A DNA stretch of 64,000 nt from the NCBI RefSeq assembly GCF_034353875.1, contig NZ_CP133784.1:992001-1056000 (forward strand), in the 5' to 3' direction. Below, in pieces: positions 28,004-37,424 of this stretch (position 1 is the first letter of the stretch; the number at the start of each line of letters is the position of its first letter). The notes under the pieces are model-generated. The model was given only the letters and a program-made list of their open reading frames with translations. It was not told the origin of the DNA and did not search any database. The stretch comes from Pseudomonas sp. MH9.2 (GTDB lineage: Bacteria > Pseudomonadota > Gammaproteobacteria > Pseudomonadales > Pseudomonadaceae). The position numbers and the translations under genes are program-made.

Positions 28004-28426
28004 ATGCGATTGACGCTGCCCGTACTAGTTTTAGGGCTTCTTGCTGCTCAAGGTGTCATGGCTGCCGGAGATGGCACTGCTGCTATTGGTGGCGGGCTTG
28101 GCGGCGCGCTTGGAAATGTCATCGGTCAACAGATGGGCGGAAGCACCGGGGCGGCGGTTGGAGCAGGTGTCGGCGGCGCTGCAGGCAGTGCTGTAGGCGC
28201 TAAAAGAGGCAACAAAACCGAAGCGGCCATTGGCGGTGGTATTGGTTCGGCGGGTGGCTCGATAATCGGCAACAAGCTAGGCGGCACGACCGGATCAACC
28301 ATCGGTGCAGGCCTTGGTGGTGCAGCGGGCGGAGCCCTTGGTAACAACATGGCCGATGACGGTGGTAATAATCGATCCGACGGGAAGAGGCACGGCCACA
28401 AACGCAACAAGCATAAACACGACTGA
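28004..28426 (+). CDS. Glycine-zipper exported protein
   Basis: This 140-residue protein has a Sec signal peptide (LTLPVLVLGLLAAQGVMAA) and then about 95 residues of Gly/Ala-rich glycine-zipper repeats (GGGLGGALGNVIGQQMGG and related units, three to four copies). A hydrophilic His/Lys/Arg-rich tail ends it. Such zippers pack as membrane-associated helices in outer-membrane or periplasmic proteins. GAGG precedes the ATG at 28004. The function is unknown. The terminator after the gene closely resembles the one before it. Confidence 0.8.
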   Translation: MRLTLPVLVLGLLAAQGVMAAGDGTAAIGGGLGGALGNVIGQQMGGSTGAAVGAGVGGAAGSAVGAKRGNKTEAAIGGGIGSAGGSIIGNKLGGTTGSTIGAGLGGAAGGALGNNMADDGGNNRSDGKRHGHKRNKHKHD

Positions 28427-28478
28427 GTCGCTTTTGATTGATTGCGCGCGACGCCTGATCTGTCGACACGCTCGCTAT

Positions 28479-28503
28479 AGCCCGGCCCAGCGCCGGGCTT
28501 TTT
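28479..28503 (+). terminator. Terminator of the glycine-zipper gene
   Basis: An 8-base stem (AGCCCGGC with GCCGGGCT), a CCAGC loop and a T run. It shares most of its sequence, including the tail TTTTTCATT, with the orphan terminator at 27921-27945. Confidence 0.85.
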
Positions 28504-28602
28504 CATTCTGCCCCGGCGTATAGCCCTAAAGCACCCACCGACGAGGGCGAGGCGGAACCTGACAGAAAGGCCTGATGATGAGCAGGCCAGCCTTTTTTGG
28601 CG

Positions 28603-29067
28603 CTATTCCTGCCCCAACGAATAGAGCAGTGAAAGCCCCAAATGCAGGATTGCGTCGTCTGACCGGTTTGAAAGCGAAGCCCTCAGACTGATCAGTTCAC
28701 CCCCTTCATCCCCGGGATGGACCAGGCCTTGCAGTGTGATACGCAGTGCCCACACTTGATGCCAAAACGGTTCATCTCTAGGGTCGTTGTTCAGCTTTTG
28801 AATCACATACTTTCCGTACAACCCGGTTTCACGGGTGAATACCCTGAAATGGGCTCTGGCTACGCCGAACGGCGACTCGATATGCCAGGCAGTGCCATCC
28901 CCAAGAGTTTCGAAGGTCACCCCCAGTGTTTGCCTGGAGTGCTCGTCCTCGAAAAGCGCCTTCAGCCTCGCCGTCAACCTGACAGCATATTTTTTTAGCT
29001 GGGCTGACTCTTCCACGGCCGATGTGACTGTGGCCCAGTGTTCTTCGGGTATCGACAGGTATCTCAT
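28603..29067 (-). CDS. Hypothetical protein, 154 residues
   Basis: GGAGG lies 5 bases before the ATG at 29067, which fixes the start; open frame to 29334 is not supported. The product is soluble and starts MRYLSIPEEHWATVTSAVEE. A central region (FETLGDGTAWHIESPFGVAR) and a C-terminal part (LISLRASLSNRSDDAILHLG) look globular. There is no signal peptide, TM helix or motif I recognise. Transcribed alone. Confidence 0.7.
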   Translation of the reverse strand: MRYLSIPEEHWATVTSAVEESAQLKKYAVRLTARLKALFEDEHSRQTLGVTFETLGDGTAWHIESPFGVARAHFRVFTRETGLYGKYVIQKLNNDPRDEPFWHQVWALRITLQGLVHPGDEGGELISLRASLSNRSDDAILHLGLSLLYSLGQE

Positions 29068-29324
29068 GGCAACCTCCGGAGCTGCTTGAACGCTCACTGT
29101 GCACCTTCCTTGTATCAACCCGGCAACCGCCCTCAAACCCCACACTCGTCGCAGGCTCGGACGCTGCCCGTCCATTCCAATACTAGGCCAAGAAGTGAAC
29201 ATGGATCGGGATCCACGGTTAGGAAGTTGATCCTCACTCCGTACGACGACCGAGACTCGTTTCCGGTGTAACCTAGCGCCGGTTGTCGCATAGCTCGACG
29301 TTAATCTGCCAGAGGAGACGAAGC

Positions 29325-29618
29325 ATGAACGCATTAGAGTGGAACGAAGTCGCGCTGGCGAAATTTCTCGCTGACAATTCTTTCTTGCAGGCAGAGATCG
29401 AAAACCTGAGCCCCGAGGAGCAAAAGCAGCAGACCCACTGGGCCTTCGAGGATGAGGCGGAGTCTCAAGGTATCGAGCCCTGGGAGTTGGCGTTGCAACT
29501 GGTTGCCGAGTCGCCCGAACAACTTAAGACGATGCGTCTTGAAGCCCATAAACAAGTCGCCGAGACACTCGGTATGAACTGGGCAGAGTACTGCGAGCTG
29601 AACGATATCGAGGAGTGA
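29325..29618 (+). CDS. DUF6388-family protein
   Basis: This 97-residue acidic helical protein has GAGGAG just upstream. It fits the DUF6388 pattern common in Pseudomonas, with segments ALAKFLADNSFLQAEIENLS, WAFEDEAESQGIEPWELALQ and a final GMNWAEYCELNDIEE. No biochemical role is known. It stands alone with its own promoter region. Confidence 0.75.
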   Translation: MNALEWNEVALAKFLADNSFLQAEIENLSPEEQKQQTHWAFEDEAESQGIEPWELALQLVAESPEQLKTMRLEAHKQVAETLGMNWAEYCELNDIEE

Positions 29619-29812
29619 TAAGCCTCAAGGTGATCCGCCGTTGAAAAAATGTGTTGCCGCACGTGCACGACCGACCGTTGCGGCAGCCCGCTTTATCCAG
29701 TGATTCAAGGCTGAGGCCGGCTAAAATCCTGACTCACCAGTCATCCATAGCGCTTTACCTTGGCGTCGCGGGTGGGTAACGTCTGCCCCACTTCAACACA
29801 AGGAATCGCGTC

Positions 29813-30505
29813 ATGAGTGATCTGATCTCGTATCACCTGGAAGACGGTATTGCCACGCTGACCTTGAGCAATGGCAAGGTCAATGCTATTTCCCCGGAGG
29901 TGATCGTAGCGTTCAACTCGGCGCTGGATCAGGCCGAACAGGATCGCGCGGTGGTGATCATTACCGGGCAACCGGGGATTCTTTCGGGTGGTTATGACCT
30001 CAAGGTGATGACGTCCGGTCCTGAGAATGCAATCAGCCTGGTCACGGCCGGTTCGAGCCTGGCACGGCGGCTTTTAGCGCACCCTTTCCCGGTGGTGGTT
30101 GCCTGCCCTGGGCACGCAGTGGCCAAAGGCGCATTTTTGCTCTTGTCGGTAGATTACCGGATTGGCGTGGACGGTCCGTTCAGCATCGGCTTGAACGAAG
30201 TACAGATTGGCATGACCATGCACCATGCCGGGATCGAATTGGCGCGTGATCGCCTGAGCAAATCGGCCTTCCATCGGTCGGTGATCAACGCCGAGATGTT
30301 CAACCCTAAAGGCGCTCTGGATGCAGGTTTTCTCGACAAGGTTGTCAGCGCCGAAGAACTGCAAAGCGCCGCACGCACAGCGGCCTTGCAATTGAAGAAA
30401 CTCAATATGGTGGCGCACAAGAACACCAAGCTGAAAGTGCGCAAGGCGCTGCTTGAGGCGCTCGACCAGTCCATCGTGCTGGATCAGCAACACTCCGTGA
30501 TTTGA
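29813..30505 (+). CDS. Crotonase/enoyl-CoA hydratase family protein
   Basis: This 230-residue crotonase-fold protein has oxyanion-hole segments near GILSGGYDLKVM and CPGHAVAKGAFLLLSVDYRI. The usual catalytic Glu pair of enoyl-CoA hydratase is not obvious: the GLNEVQIGMTMHHAGIELAR stretch holds one Glu. The length is short for the family (usually 250-270). Pseudomonas annotations call such proteins crotonase/enoyl-CoA hydratase family. The acyl-CoA substrate is unknown and no beta-oxidation gene is adjacent. Confidence 0.88.
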   Translation: MSDLISYHLEDGIATLTLSNGKVNAISPEVIVAFNSALDQAEQDRAVVIITGQPGILSGGYDLKVMTSGPENAISLVTAGSSLARRLLAHPFPVVVACPGHAVAKGAFLLLSVDYRIGVDGPFSIGLNEVQIGMTMHHAGIELARDRLSKSAFHRSVINAEMFNPKGALDAGFLDKVVSAEELQSAARTAALQLKKLNMVAHKNTKLKVRKALLEALDQSIVLDQQHSVI

Positions 30506-30513
30506 TCTTTAAT

Positions 30514-30554
30514 CGGTTGAAAAAGCCTGATTCTTTGCCAGGTCTTTTCAACCG
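30514..30554 (+). terminator. Inverted repeat after the crotonase gene
   Basis: CGGTTGAAAA with CTTTTCAACCG, plus inner CCTG with CCAGG, forms a long hairpin directly after the stop. The A/T-rich arms rather than a tail provide the weak pairs, so it may work in either direction. Confidence 0.55.
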
Positions 30555-30690
30555 ACCGCTCTAACGCAAGCCTGTCCCGACACAAGAAATATCTCCTCAA
30601 ACAATCAACCCTGAACAGCCCTGCTCTGCAATTGCTGTCCTCAGTGCACATCCGTACACTGCGCCACCTTTTGCCTTGGTGGGCCAGTTG

Positions 30691-31413
30691 ATGCTGTTGG
30701 TGTTTCGCATGTTGTTAATGGGCCTGCACTTTATTGCAGCGGGTGTACTGGGCGTATTGTTAGGGCTGTGCCGTCCATTCAATCCGGATAACAGTCGTCT
30801 GTGCGCGCGCATTTACGCCTGGCCTGCGATGTATATTTTACGTTTGCGTCTGAAGGCCGACATGGCCCCGTTGCTCAAGCAGTCGCAACCGTGCGTAATC
30901 ATTGCCAATCATCAGTCGAACTACGACCTCTTTGTCCTCGGCAATGTGGTCCCTCCACGCACCGTTTGTATCGGCAAGAAAAGCCTTAAATGGGTGCCAT
31001 TGTTCGGTCAGCTGTTTTGGTTGGCGGGTAATGTCCTGATTGATCGCGGCAACGCCCACAAAGCCCGGCAGTCGATGTTGACCACGACCGACACCTTGCA
31101 GCACAAGGACACCTCGATATGGGTCTTCCCGGAGGGCACACGCAACCTCGGAGAAGACTTGCTGCCATTCAAAAAGGGCGCGTTCCAGATGGCCATCGCT
31201 GCCGGCGTGCCCATCGTGCAGGTATGCGTCAGCAGCTACATCAAACACATGCAACTCAATCGCTGGCGCACGACCCGAATAATGATTCGTTCATTGCCCG
31301 CCATCCCGACGGCTGGCTTGAGCCTGGATGACGTGCCCATACTGATGGGCCGATGCCGCGAGCAGATGCAAATCTGTATCGCCGCCATGGACAAGCAACT
31401 GCTCGGCGCATGA
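30691..31413 (+). CDS. plsC: 1-acyl-sn-glycerol-3-phosphate acyltransferase
   Basis: The enzyme acylates lysophosphatidic acid to phosphatidic acid in the inner membrane. It has 240 residues, an N-terminal hydrophobic segment (MLLVFRMLLMGLHFIAAGVL) and the acyltransferase motifs NHQSNYD (NHX4D), a second motif near GNVLIDRGN, FPEGTRN, and a later VPIVQVCVSSY. I start at the ATG at 30691 because it lines up with known PlsC N-termini; a TTG at 30676 also starts this frame. A soluble PlsC paralogue is common in Pseudomonas. Confidence 0.88.
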   Translation: MLLVFRMLLMGLHFIAAGVLGVLLGLCRPFNPDNSRLCARIYAWPAMYILRLRLKADMAPLLKQSQPCVIIANHQSNYDLFVLGNVVPPRTVCIGKKSLKWVPLFGQLFWLAGNVLIDRGNAHKARQSMLTTTDTLQHKDTSIWVFPEGTRNLGEDLLPFKKGAFQMAIAAGVPIVQVCVSSYIKHMQLNRWRTTRIMIRSLPAIPTAGLSLDDVPILMGRCREQMQICIAAMDKQLLGA

Positions 31414-31549
31414 CGCTCACCCTTCAAGCCCGTTGAGTCGGCTTTATTGCCCGTGAACTCACCCGCTATCGCTGACTCTGATCAGTCAGACCACGTTAAG
31501 CTAAGCGCTACGTGCCACTGTCATCCAAAAAAGAAGAAGCGATACCACT

Positions 31550-32521
31550 ATGGGCCGAGTTGTTGCTGCTGCGGTTTACAGCGCCGGAAAAAAAGTCACC
31601 AACATTACCCTCGACGAGGGTGCCGCATGGGCTGCGAAGCCCGGGCACTTCGTCTGGATTGGCCTGGAACAACCCAATGCGGAGGAACTGACTAATCTAC
31701 AACGTCAGTTCAATTTGCATGAACTGGCCATCGAAGATGCACTTGAGACACACAGCCGACCGAAGCTCGAAACCTTCGGCGACGCACTGTTCATCGTCAC
31801 GTACTCCCCTGTTCGCGAAAACGGCAAACTCGAATTCATCGAGACGCATATCTTTGCTGGCAAGGGCTACATCATCACCGCCCGTAATGGCCACTCGAAA
31901 TCGTACGGGCTGGTGCGCCAGCGTTGCGAGGCGCGGCCGTTGCTGCTTGAACATGGTGAAGATTTCGTGCTGTATGCGCTCCTCGACTTCGTCACAGAGT
32001 GTTATCAACCCGTTACCGAGGCCATCCACAGCGAACTCGACGCACTCGAACACGGTGTACTGAGCGGCGCGATGAACGAAGTCGATATTCAGCGCATTCA
32101 CAGTCTGCGCCGCGATCTGCTGCGGTTACGCAGGTACGTGGCGCCCATGGTGGAGATTGGTGAAGAACTGCAAAAACTGAGCTTCCCGTTTATCGACAAG
32201 AACATGCGCCCGTACTTTCGCGACGTCGAAATTCACGTCACTCGGCAAATGGAAGATTTGGCCAACCTGCGCGACATCGCCAGCCAGACCATCGAAATCG
32301 GTCTACTGCTGGAGTCCTCGCGGCAAAGCATCGTGCAGCGCAAGTTCGCAGCCTGGGCGGCGATTTTGGCGTTTCCGACGGCGGTTGCGGGGATCTACGG
32401 GATGAACTTCCAGAACATGCCGGAGCTGGGTTGGCAATACGGCTATTTCGCGGTGCTCGGGTTTATCTCGACAGGATGCGTGGGTTTGTATGCCAGCTTC
32501 AAGCGCTCGGGATGGTTGTAG
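31550..32521 (+). CDS. corA: CorA-type magnesium/cobalt transporter
   Basis: This 323-residue protein has a large N-terminal cytoplasmic domain and two C-terminal TM helices. The pore signature YGMNFQNMPEL lies at the end of TM1 and is diagnostic for CorA. The final residues (KRSGWL) are positively charged, as in the family. It forms a pentameric channel for Mg2+, possibly Co2+ or Ni2+. No M-box riboswitch-like element is visible in the short upstream region. Confidence 0.92.
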   Translation: MGRVVAAAVYSAGKKVTNITLDEGAAWAAKPGHFVWIGLEQPNAEELTNLQRQFNLHELAIEDALETHSRPKLETFGDALFIVTYSPVRENGKLEFIETHIFAGKGYIITARNGHSKSYGLVRQRCEARPLLLEHGEDFVLYALLDFVTECYQPVTEAIHSELDALEHGVLSGAMNEVDIQRIHSLRRDLLRLRRYVAPMVEIGEELQKLSFPFIDKNMRPYFRDVEIHVTRQMEDLANLRDIASQTIEIGLLLESSRQSIVQRKFAAWAAILAFPTAVAGIYGMNFQNMPELGWQYGYFAVLGFISTGCVGLYASFKRSGWL

Positions 32522-32553
32522 CGCACCTGCTCGACAGCGGTAGAGCAGGTGCG
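32522..32553. terminator. Bidirectional hairpin between corA and the amidotransferase gene
   Basis: A perfect 11-base stem (CGCACCTGCTC and GAGCAGGTGCG) with a 10-base loop sits directly after the corA stop and 8 bases from the convergent stop. The T tail on the plus strand is short (ATTTACC). Confidence 0.6.
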
Positions 32554-32561
32554 ATTTACCC

Positions 32562-33290
32562 TCAGCCCACCTGTGTTTCAGGCTTGTGCGCCACAAAACG
32601 CATCATCCATTCAGCCACGGTCGTGCCGTGGTGGTCGTATTCCAGACTGGCGATGCCGCTGTTATAGATCTGCTCACCCAGGTGCTGTTGGCGGATCTCC
32701 AGCAAGGCGCGGGAGTAATCGTGGATGAACTCCGGGTGACCCTGAAAGCACAGCACTTGATCATTGATGTGGAACGCGGCGAACGGGCAGAAATCGCTGG
32801 AGGCAATTACGGTAGCGTTTTCCGGGAGTACCGTGACTTGATCCTGGTGGCTGATGAGCAACGTCAGCTCGTCGATAGCCGGACTCATCCACGGTGTCGC
32901 CGGAGCCAGTTTATATCGGTGCGTACCGACGCCCCAGCCCTGATGGGCACGTTCACTTTTCCCACCCAGCAGCAACGCCAATAATTGATGGCCGAAGCAG
33001 ATACCCAGCAGCTTGTCACCTTGCTCGAACCGCTGCAGCAGGAAGGTTTTCAGGGTTTGAATCCATGGATCGCTGCCGAATGAGTCGGCTTTGCTACCGG
33101 TGATCAGATACGCGTCGAAACGCTCATCAGCAGCAGGGTAATCACCATGCATCACGTTGTAGACGCTAAATTCTGCCGGAATCGGCTGACGCGAAAACAA
33201 CCGTTCAAACATCTGCCCATAACCCTGATATTGATTGACCAACTCCGGACGCAGGACGTCGGTTTCCAGAATGCAGATGCGTAACGACAT
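32562..33290 (-). CDS. Class I glutamine amidotransferase-like protein
   Basis: This 242-residue protein has the amidotransferase triad: nucleophile Cys in LLGICFGHQLLALLLGGK, then His and Glu in FQGHPEFIHDYSR. The start at 33290 (MSLRICILETDVL) is preferred over the open frame to 33332. It resembles the stand-alone group near GMP-synthase glutaminase domains, including PuuD-like and YfeJ-like proteins. The acceptor partner is unknown, and a hydrolase acting on gamma-glutamyl compounds is possible. Confidence 0.88.
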   Translation of the reverse strand: MSLRICILETDVLRPELVNQYQGYGQMFERLFSRQPIPAEFSVYNVMHGDYPAADERFDAYLITGSKADSFGSDPWIQTLKTFLLQRFEQGDKLLGICFGHQLLALLLGGKSERAHQGWGVGTHRYKLAPATPWMSPAIDELTLLISHQDQVTVLPENATVIASSDFCPFAAFHINDQVLCFQGHPEFIHDYSRALLEIRQQHLGEQIYNSGIASLEYDHHGTTVAEWMMRFVAHKPETQVG

Positions 33291-33405
33291 AAAAAAGTAC
33301 CTGACACAGTAAAGGCAATAGCGCAGGGGCAAAGCCTGCCTTGAATAACCACATCAAGGCAAGTGCCCACGCACTATTCATTTACTCCAGTTTCGCGCGC
33401 GCCCC

Positions 33406-35562
33406 TTAAAACAATTGGTTCTGCGCGGCTTTATCCAGCAACAGTACCGGTGGCTCGAAACGCTCTCCGTACTGTTCGACCAGATACTGCGCGCGAGCGA
33501 CGAAATCCTTGAGCCCGTACTGGTTGATAAATTGCAGCGCACCACCGCTCCAGGCGGCAAAGCCGATGCCGAAGATCGACCCAATGTTAGCGTCGGCGGT
33601 GGACAACAGAACGCCCTCCTCCAGGCAACGCACGGTTTCGATGGCCTGAATGAACAGCAAGCGATCGCGTACATCCTGCGCGGCAATCTGCCCATCGGCT
33701 TTTTCGAAGCGCGATTTCAGTTCCGGCCACAAGTGCTTGGGCGCGCCTTGTGGGTAGTCATAAAACCCACCGCCAGCGGCCTTGCCTGGGCGCTTGTACT
33801 CATTGAGCATCAGGTCGACCACCGCGAACGCAGGGTGTTGCGGCACGGGTTTGCCCTCAGCCTCGAGATCCTTGCGCGCCTGTTGGCGAATGTGGCTCAT
33901 CAGGCTCAAAGACACTTCATCGGACACTGCCAGCGGCCCAACGGGCATACCAGCCTTGCGCGCCTCGGTTTCAATCATCGCCGCCGATACGCCTTCGCCA
34001 AGCATGGCAATGCCTTCGTTGGTAAAGGTTCCGAACACCCGTGAGGTGAAGAAGCCCCGACTGTCGTTGACCACGATTGGGGTTTTCTTGATTTGCAGGA
34101 CAAAATCGAAACCTCGGGCCAGGGTTTCATCGCTGGTGTTGGCACCCTTGATGATCTCCACCAGTTGCATCTTGTCCACCGGGCTGAAGAAATGCAGGCC
34201 GATAAACCGGTTCTCTTGCACAATCGCCTTCGCCAGGCCGCTGATAGGCAAGGTCGAGGTGTTGGACGCGATGACAGCGTCACGCAAGGCAACCCGCTCC
34301 GCTGCAGCCGTGACAGTGCCTTTGAGCGAGCGGTCTTCGAACACGGCTTCAATGATCAGATCGCAGCCATGCAGATCGGCATCCAGCTCAGTGGCCAGGA
34401 TGCGGGCCAGAATCGCATCCCGCTGCTCGGCGGTCATTCGCCCACTGGAGACCTTCTTGTCCAGCAACTTGGCAGAATGGCTTTTGCCCTTCTCAGCCGC
34501 AGCCTGACTGACGTCTTTAAGTACCACCTCGATACCCGCCGACGCGCTCACGTAAGCAATGCCCGCGCCCATCATGCCCGCGCCTAACACGCCGACTTTT
34601 TTGGTCTGATGAACCGGAATACCTGTGGGGCGTGATCCACCGGCATTGATTTCATTGAGCTGAAACCAGAAAGTGCCGATCATGTTTTTCGCGACCTGAC
34701 CGGTGGTGAGTTCGGTGAAGTAGCGTGTTTCGATGATCTGCGCCGTATCGAAATCCACCTGTGCGCCTTCTACAGCAGCACACAGAATTTTCTCGGGCGC
34801 CGGGAAACATCCCTGAGTACGGTTTTGCAGGATCGACGGCGCAATGGCGAGCATTTGCGCGACTTTCGGGTGTGAGGGCGTGCCACCGGGAATCTGGTAC
34901 CCGGCCACATCCCACGGTTGTTTCGCGGACGGGTTGGCGCCGATCCACGCGCGGGCCTTGGCCAGCATGTCGTCGCGGTCGCTGGCGATCTGGTCAATCA
35001 GGCCTGCTTGCAGTGCCTGTTGCGGACCAATTTTCTTACCTTCGAGCAAATACGGCAGGGCTTTTTCCAGACCGAGCATGCGCACCATCCGCACGACTCC
35101 GCCGCCGCCCGGCAAGAGGCCCAAGGTGACTTCCGGCAGGCCGATCTGAACACTGCTGCTGTCCAGGGCAATGCGATGATGACAAGCCAGGCAGATCTCC
35201 CAACCGCCGCCCAACGCGGCGCCATTAATGGCGGCGACCACCGGTTTGCCCAAGGTTTCGAGCGTGCGCAGCTGTGCCTTCAGGTTCAGGACCATCTCGT
35301 AGAACCACTGTGCACGGGCCTTGTCGACCTGAATCAGTTCGTTGAGATCGCCACCGGCGAAAAAGGTTTTCTTCGCGGAGGTGATGATTACCCCGGCAAT
35401 CGAGTCTTTCTCGGTGTTCAGTCGGGCGACGATGCTGGCCATGGCATCGCGGTACACCGCGTTCATGGTGTTGGCGGTCTGGCCGGGCATGTCGATGGTC
35501 AGGACGACAATCTGGTCCTGGCCCTTCTCATAATGGATGGCGTCAGTCATGGCGGAGGTCAT
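33406..35562 (-). CDS. Bifunctional enoyl-CoA hydratase/3-hydroxyacyl-CoA dehydrogenase (FadB/FadJ type)
   Basis: This 718-residue multifunctional beta-oxidation protein has an N-terminal crotonase domain (about 1-190; ALGGGWEICLACHHRIALD, then GLPEVTLGLLPGGGGVVRM with the catalytic Glu). An NAD-binding hydroxyacyl-CoA dehydrogenase domain follows (VGVLGAGMMGAGIAYVSASA), then a catalytic His region LHFFSPVDKMQLVE and a C-terminal helical domain. AGGA precedes the ATG at 35562; the longer frame is unsupported. It forms an operon with the thiolase gene 31 bases upstream. It is a second copy type distinct from classical fadBA, whose gene order is fadB then fadA; here the thiolase comes first. 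Confidence 0.92.
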   Translation of the reverse strand: MTSAMTDAIHYEKGQDQIVVLTIDMPGQTANTMNAVYRDAMASIVARLNTEKDSIAGVIITSAKKTFFAGGDLNELIQVDKARAQWFYEMVLNLKAQLRTLETLGKPVVAAINGAALGGGWEICLACHHRIALDSSSVQIGLPEVTLGLLPGGGGVVRMVRMLGLEKALPYLLEGKKIGPQQALQAGLIDQIASDRDDMLAKARAWIGANPSAKQPWDVAGYQIPGGTPSHPKVAQMLAIAPSILQNRTQGCFPAPEKILCAAVEGAQVDFDTAQIIETRYFTELTTGQVAKNMIGTFWFQLNEINAGGSRPTGIPVHQTKKVGVLGAGMMGAGIAYVSASAGIEVVLKDVSQAAAEKGKSHSAKLLDKKVSSGRMTAEQRDAILARILATELDADLHGCDLIIEAVFEDRSLKGTVTAAAERVALRDAVIASNTSTLPISGLAKAIVQENRFIGLHFFSPVDKMQLVEIIKGANTSDETLARGFDFVLQIKKTPIVVNDSRGFFTSRVFGTFTNEGIAMLGEGVSAAMIETEARKAGMPVGPLAVSDEVSLSLMSHIRQQARKDLEAEGKPVPQHPAFAVVDLMLNEYKRPGKAAGGGFYDYPQGAPKHLWPELKSRFEKADGQIAAQDVRDRLLFIQAIETVRCLEEGVLLSTADANIGSIFGIGFAAWSGGALQFINQYGLKDFVARAQYLVEQYGERFEPPVLLLDKAAQNQLF

Positions 35563-35593
35563 AGAGAAATCCTGGTGAAGTCGGGAGACAGGC

Positions 35594-36799
35594 TTAATAG
35601 CGTTCGATGATGGTGGCAATGCCCATGCCGCCGCCGACACACAGTGTCGCCAGGCCATAGCGCAGCTGGCGGGCTTCCAGCTCATCGAGCAAGGTGCCAA
35701 GAATTGCGCACCCGGTTGCTCCCAGCGGATGGCCCATGGCGATTGAGCCGCCATTGACGTTGACCTTGTCGGCACTGATGTCCATGTCCTTGATGAACTT
35801 GAGCACTACCGAGGCGAACGCTTCGTTGACTTCGAACAGGTCGATATCCTCGACCTTCAACCCGGCGCGGCCCAAGGCCTTGCGCGTCGCTGGCGCGGGA
35901 CCGGTGAGCATGATGGTCGGGTCGGCACTGGTCACCGCCGTCGCGACAATGCGTGCCCGAGGGCGCAGACCCAGCGCCAGGCCCTTGGCCGCGGAACCGA
36001 TAAGCATGGCAGCCGCACCATCAACGATCCCGGAGCTATTGCCGGGGGTATGAACATGGTTGATGCGCTCGACATGGCTGTAGACCCGAAGCGCGGTGGC
36101 GTCGAATCCCATCTGGCCGATCATTTCGAAGCTCGACTTGAGCTTGCCCAACCCCTCCAGGGTCGAGTCGGCGCGAATGAACTCATCGTGATCAAGCAGC
36201 AGCGTGCCGTTCTGGTCTCTTACCGACACCAGAGATTTGTTGAACGAACCATCGGCGCGTGCACGGGCGGCTTTTTGCTGTGAGTACAAAGCATAGGCAT
36301 CGACATCGCCGCGACTGAAGCCCTCCATCGTCGCAATCAAGTCGGCACCGATCCCTTGCGGGGTGAAATGGCAGTGCATGTTGGTCTGCGGGTCCAACGC
36401 CCAGGCACCGCCGTCGCTGCCCATTGGTACACGTGACATCGACTCGACCCCGCCCACCACCACAAGGTCTTCAAAGCCGGAGCGAATTTTCATCGCGCCC
36501 AGGTTGACCGCTTCCAGGCCCGACGCGCAAAACCGGTTGAGCTGCATCCCCGCGACGCTGACGTCCCAATCGGCGACCAGTGCAGCCGTTTTGGCAATGT
36601 CCGCGCCCTGATCACCCACCGGCGTTACGCACCCCAGAACAATGTCATCGACCTGACGGGTGTCCAGTTGGTTGCGTTGCTGCAAGGCAACAAGCAATCC
36701 CGCTATCAAGTTCACCGGCTTGACACTGTACAGCGCCCCACCCGGTTTGCCTTTGCCACGGGGCGTGCGTACCGCATCGAAAATCAAAGCTTCAGTCAT
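35594..36799 (-). CDS. Acetyl-CoA C-acyltransferase (thiolase, FadI/FadA type)
   Basis: This 401-residue thiolase has the acyl-accepting Cys in [17 protein letters not shown] (about residue 90), the family stretches [10 protein letters not shown] and [17 protein letters not shown] with the active-site His, and a final [13 protein letters not shown] with the second Cys. It cleaves 3-ketoacyl-CoA in the last step of beta-oxidation. It is the first gene of the operon with the FadB-like gene, so the two would complete three of the four steps of a cycle. An acyl-CoA dehydrogenase is not nearby. Confidence 0.92.
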   Translation of the reverse strand: MTEALIFDAVRTPRGKGKPGGALYSVKPVNLIAGLLVALQQRNQLDTRQVDDIVLGCVTPVGDQGADIAKTAALVADWDVSVAGMQLNRFCASGLEAVNLGAMKIRSGFEDLVVVGGVESMSRVPMGSDGGAWALDPQTNMHCHFTPQGIGADLIATMEGFSRGDVDAYALYSQQKAARARADGSFNKSLVSVRDQNGTLLLDHDEFIRADSTLEGLGKLKSSFEMIGQMGFDATALRVYSHVERINHVHTPGNSSGIVDGAAAMLIGSAAKGLALGLRPRARIVATAVTSADPTIMLTGPAPATRKALGRAGLKVEDIDLFEVNEAFASVVLKFIKDMDISADKVNVNGGSIAMGHPLGATGCAILGTLLDELEARQLRYGLATLCVGGGMGIATIIERY

Positions 36800-37232
36800 G
36801 AGGTCCTCGGAGCGCAGTGGAAAGTGGGTTCCTGTACCGACACCTTAAACGTCACCCGAGCTGATTCAATGACCTAAGCGCTCATTAGGCTTGACCGCCT
36901 CGCTCAGACGAACGGTAGCTGACTAACATATCTGTATCGCAAGCCTTCAAAGCGTCTAGCAAAGGCAGTACTCGGAAGCTGGCGATGAGCCTTAGTACGT
37001 GCAATTCATATCGTCTCTTAAATGATACGAAATCGATCTAAGCCATACGTGACGCGGGTCCTAAGGTTAACCCTGTAACAGACGGACGCAAAAAAAATAC
37101 AGTAGCAGTCTGAGTTGCCGGGTCTGCCGGGACACCTGTTCGCGTGTATCACCTTTGCCAGCTGCCCGATTCATGTACTACGAAATCGGAGAGCTTTAGT
37201 CGCTCAGGAATAACAACAAAAGGCAGTCAGCC
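36800..37232. other. Intergenic region upstream of the thiolase operon
   Basis: These 433 bases must hold the promoter of the minus-strand thiolase operon. A short palindromic element (CCTAA with TTAGG, 36873-36889) could be an operator of a TetR-type regulator, though the arms are only 5 bases. I do not see a good FadR or PsrA site. The 3' part is AT-rich and leads into a short plus-strand gene at 37233. Confidence 0.4.
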
Positions 37233-37328
37233 ATGTTTAAACATTCGAAAGTTCGTCAGGCGGGGCTTATTGTGTTCGCCACTACTCTTTTATTGATTGT
37301 GCCGAACATGACCCGTCTGTTCGGTTGA
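37233..37328 (+). CDS. Very small membrane protein, 31 residues
   Basis: The frame encodes a basic start (MFKHSKVRQ), one hydrophobic helix (AGLIVFATTLLLIVP) and a short tail (NMTRLFG). The stop is TGA. AAAGGCAG lies about 9 bases upstream and may serve as a weak ribosome-binding site. The compact charge and TM layout is typical of genuine small membrane proteins. It is not linked to the cytochrome gene by an operon I can show, though it lies 96 bases upstream of it on the same strand. Confidence 0.55.
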   Translation: MFKHSKVRQAGLIVFATTLLLIVPNMTRLFG

Positions 37329-37424
37329 GCGTATCTTTGCCATGCCAAAGCAAGGTATTCGATACGCTGTCGAGTAAAGCGCATCTGTGCCAATCTTCCA
37401 GCCTGAATTGATGGAGATGGGTTT

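Noticed and set aside
28126..28506. 126-codon minus-strand frame opposite the glycine-zipper gene
   Set aside because: It is a proline-rich shadow produced by the Gly/Ala repeats on the other strand.
36873..36889. FadR- or PsrA-type operator at the thiolase operon
   Set aside because: The CCTAA/TTAGG dyad has only 5-base arms and does not fit the PsrA consensus with GAAAC/GTTTC halves, so it is not named as such.
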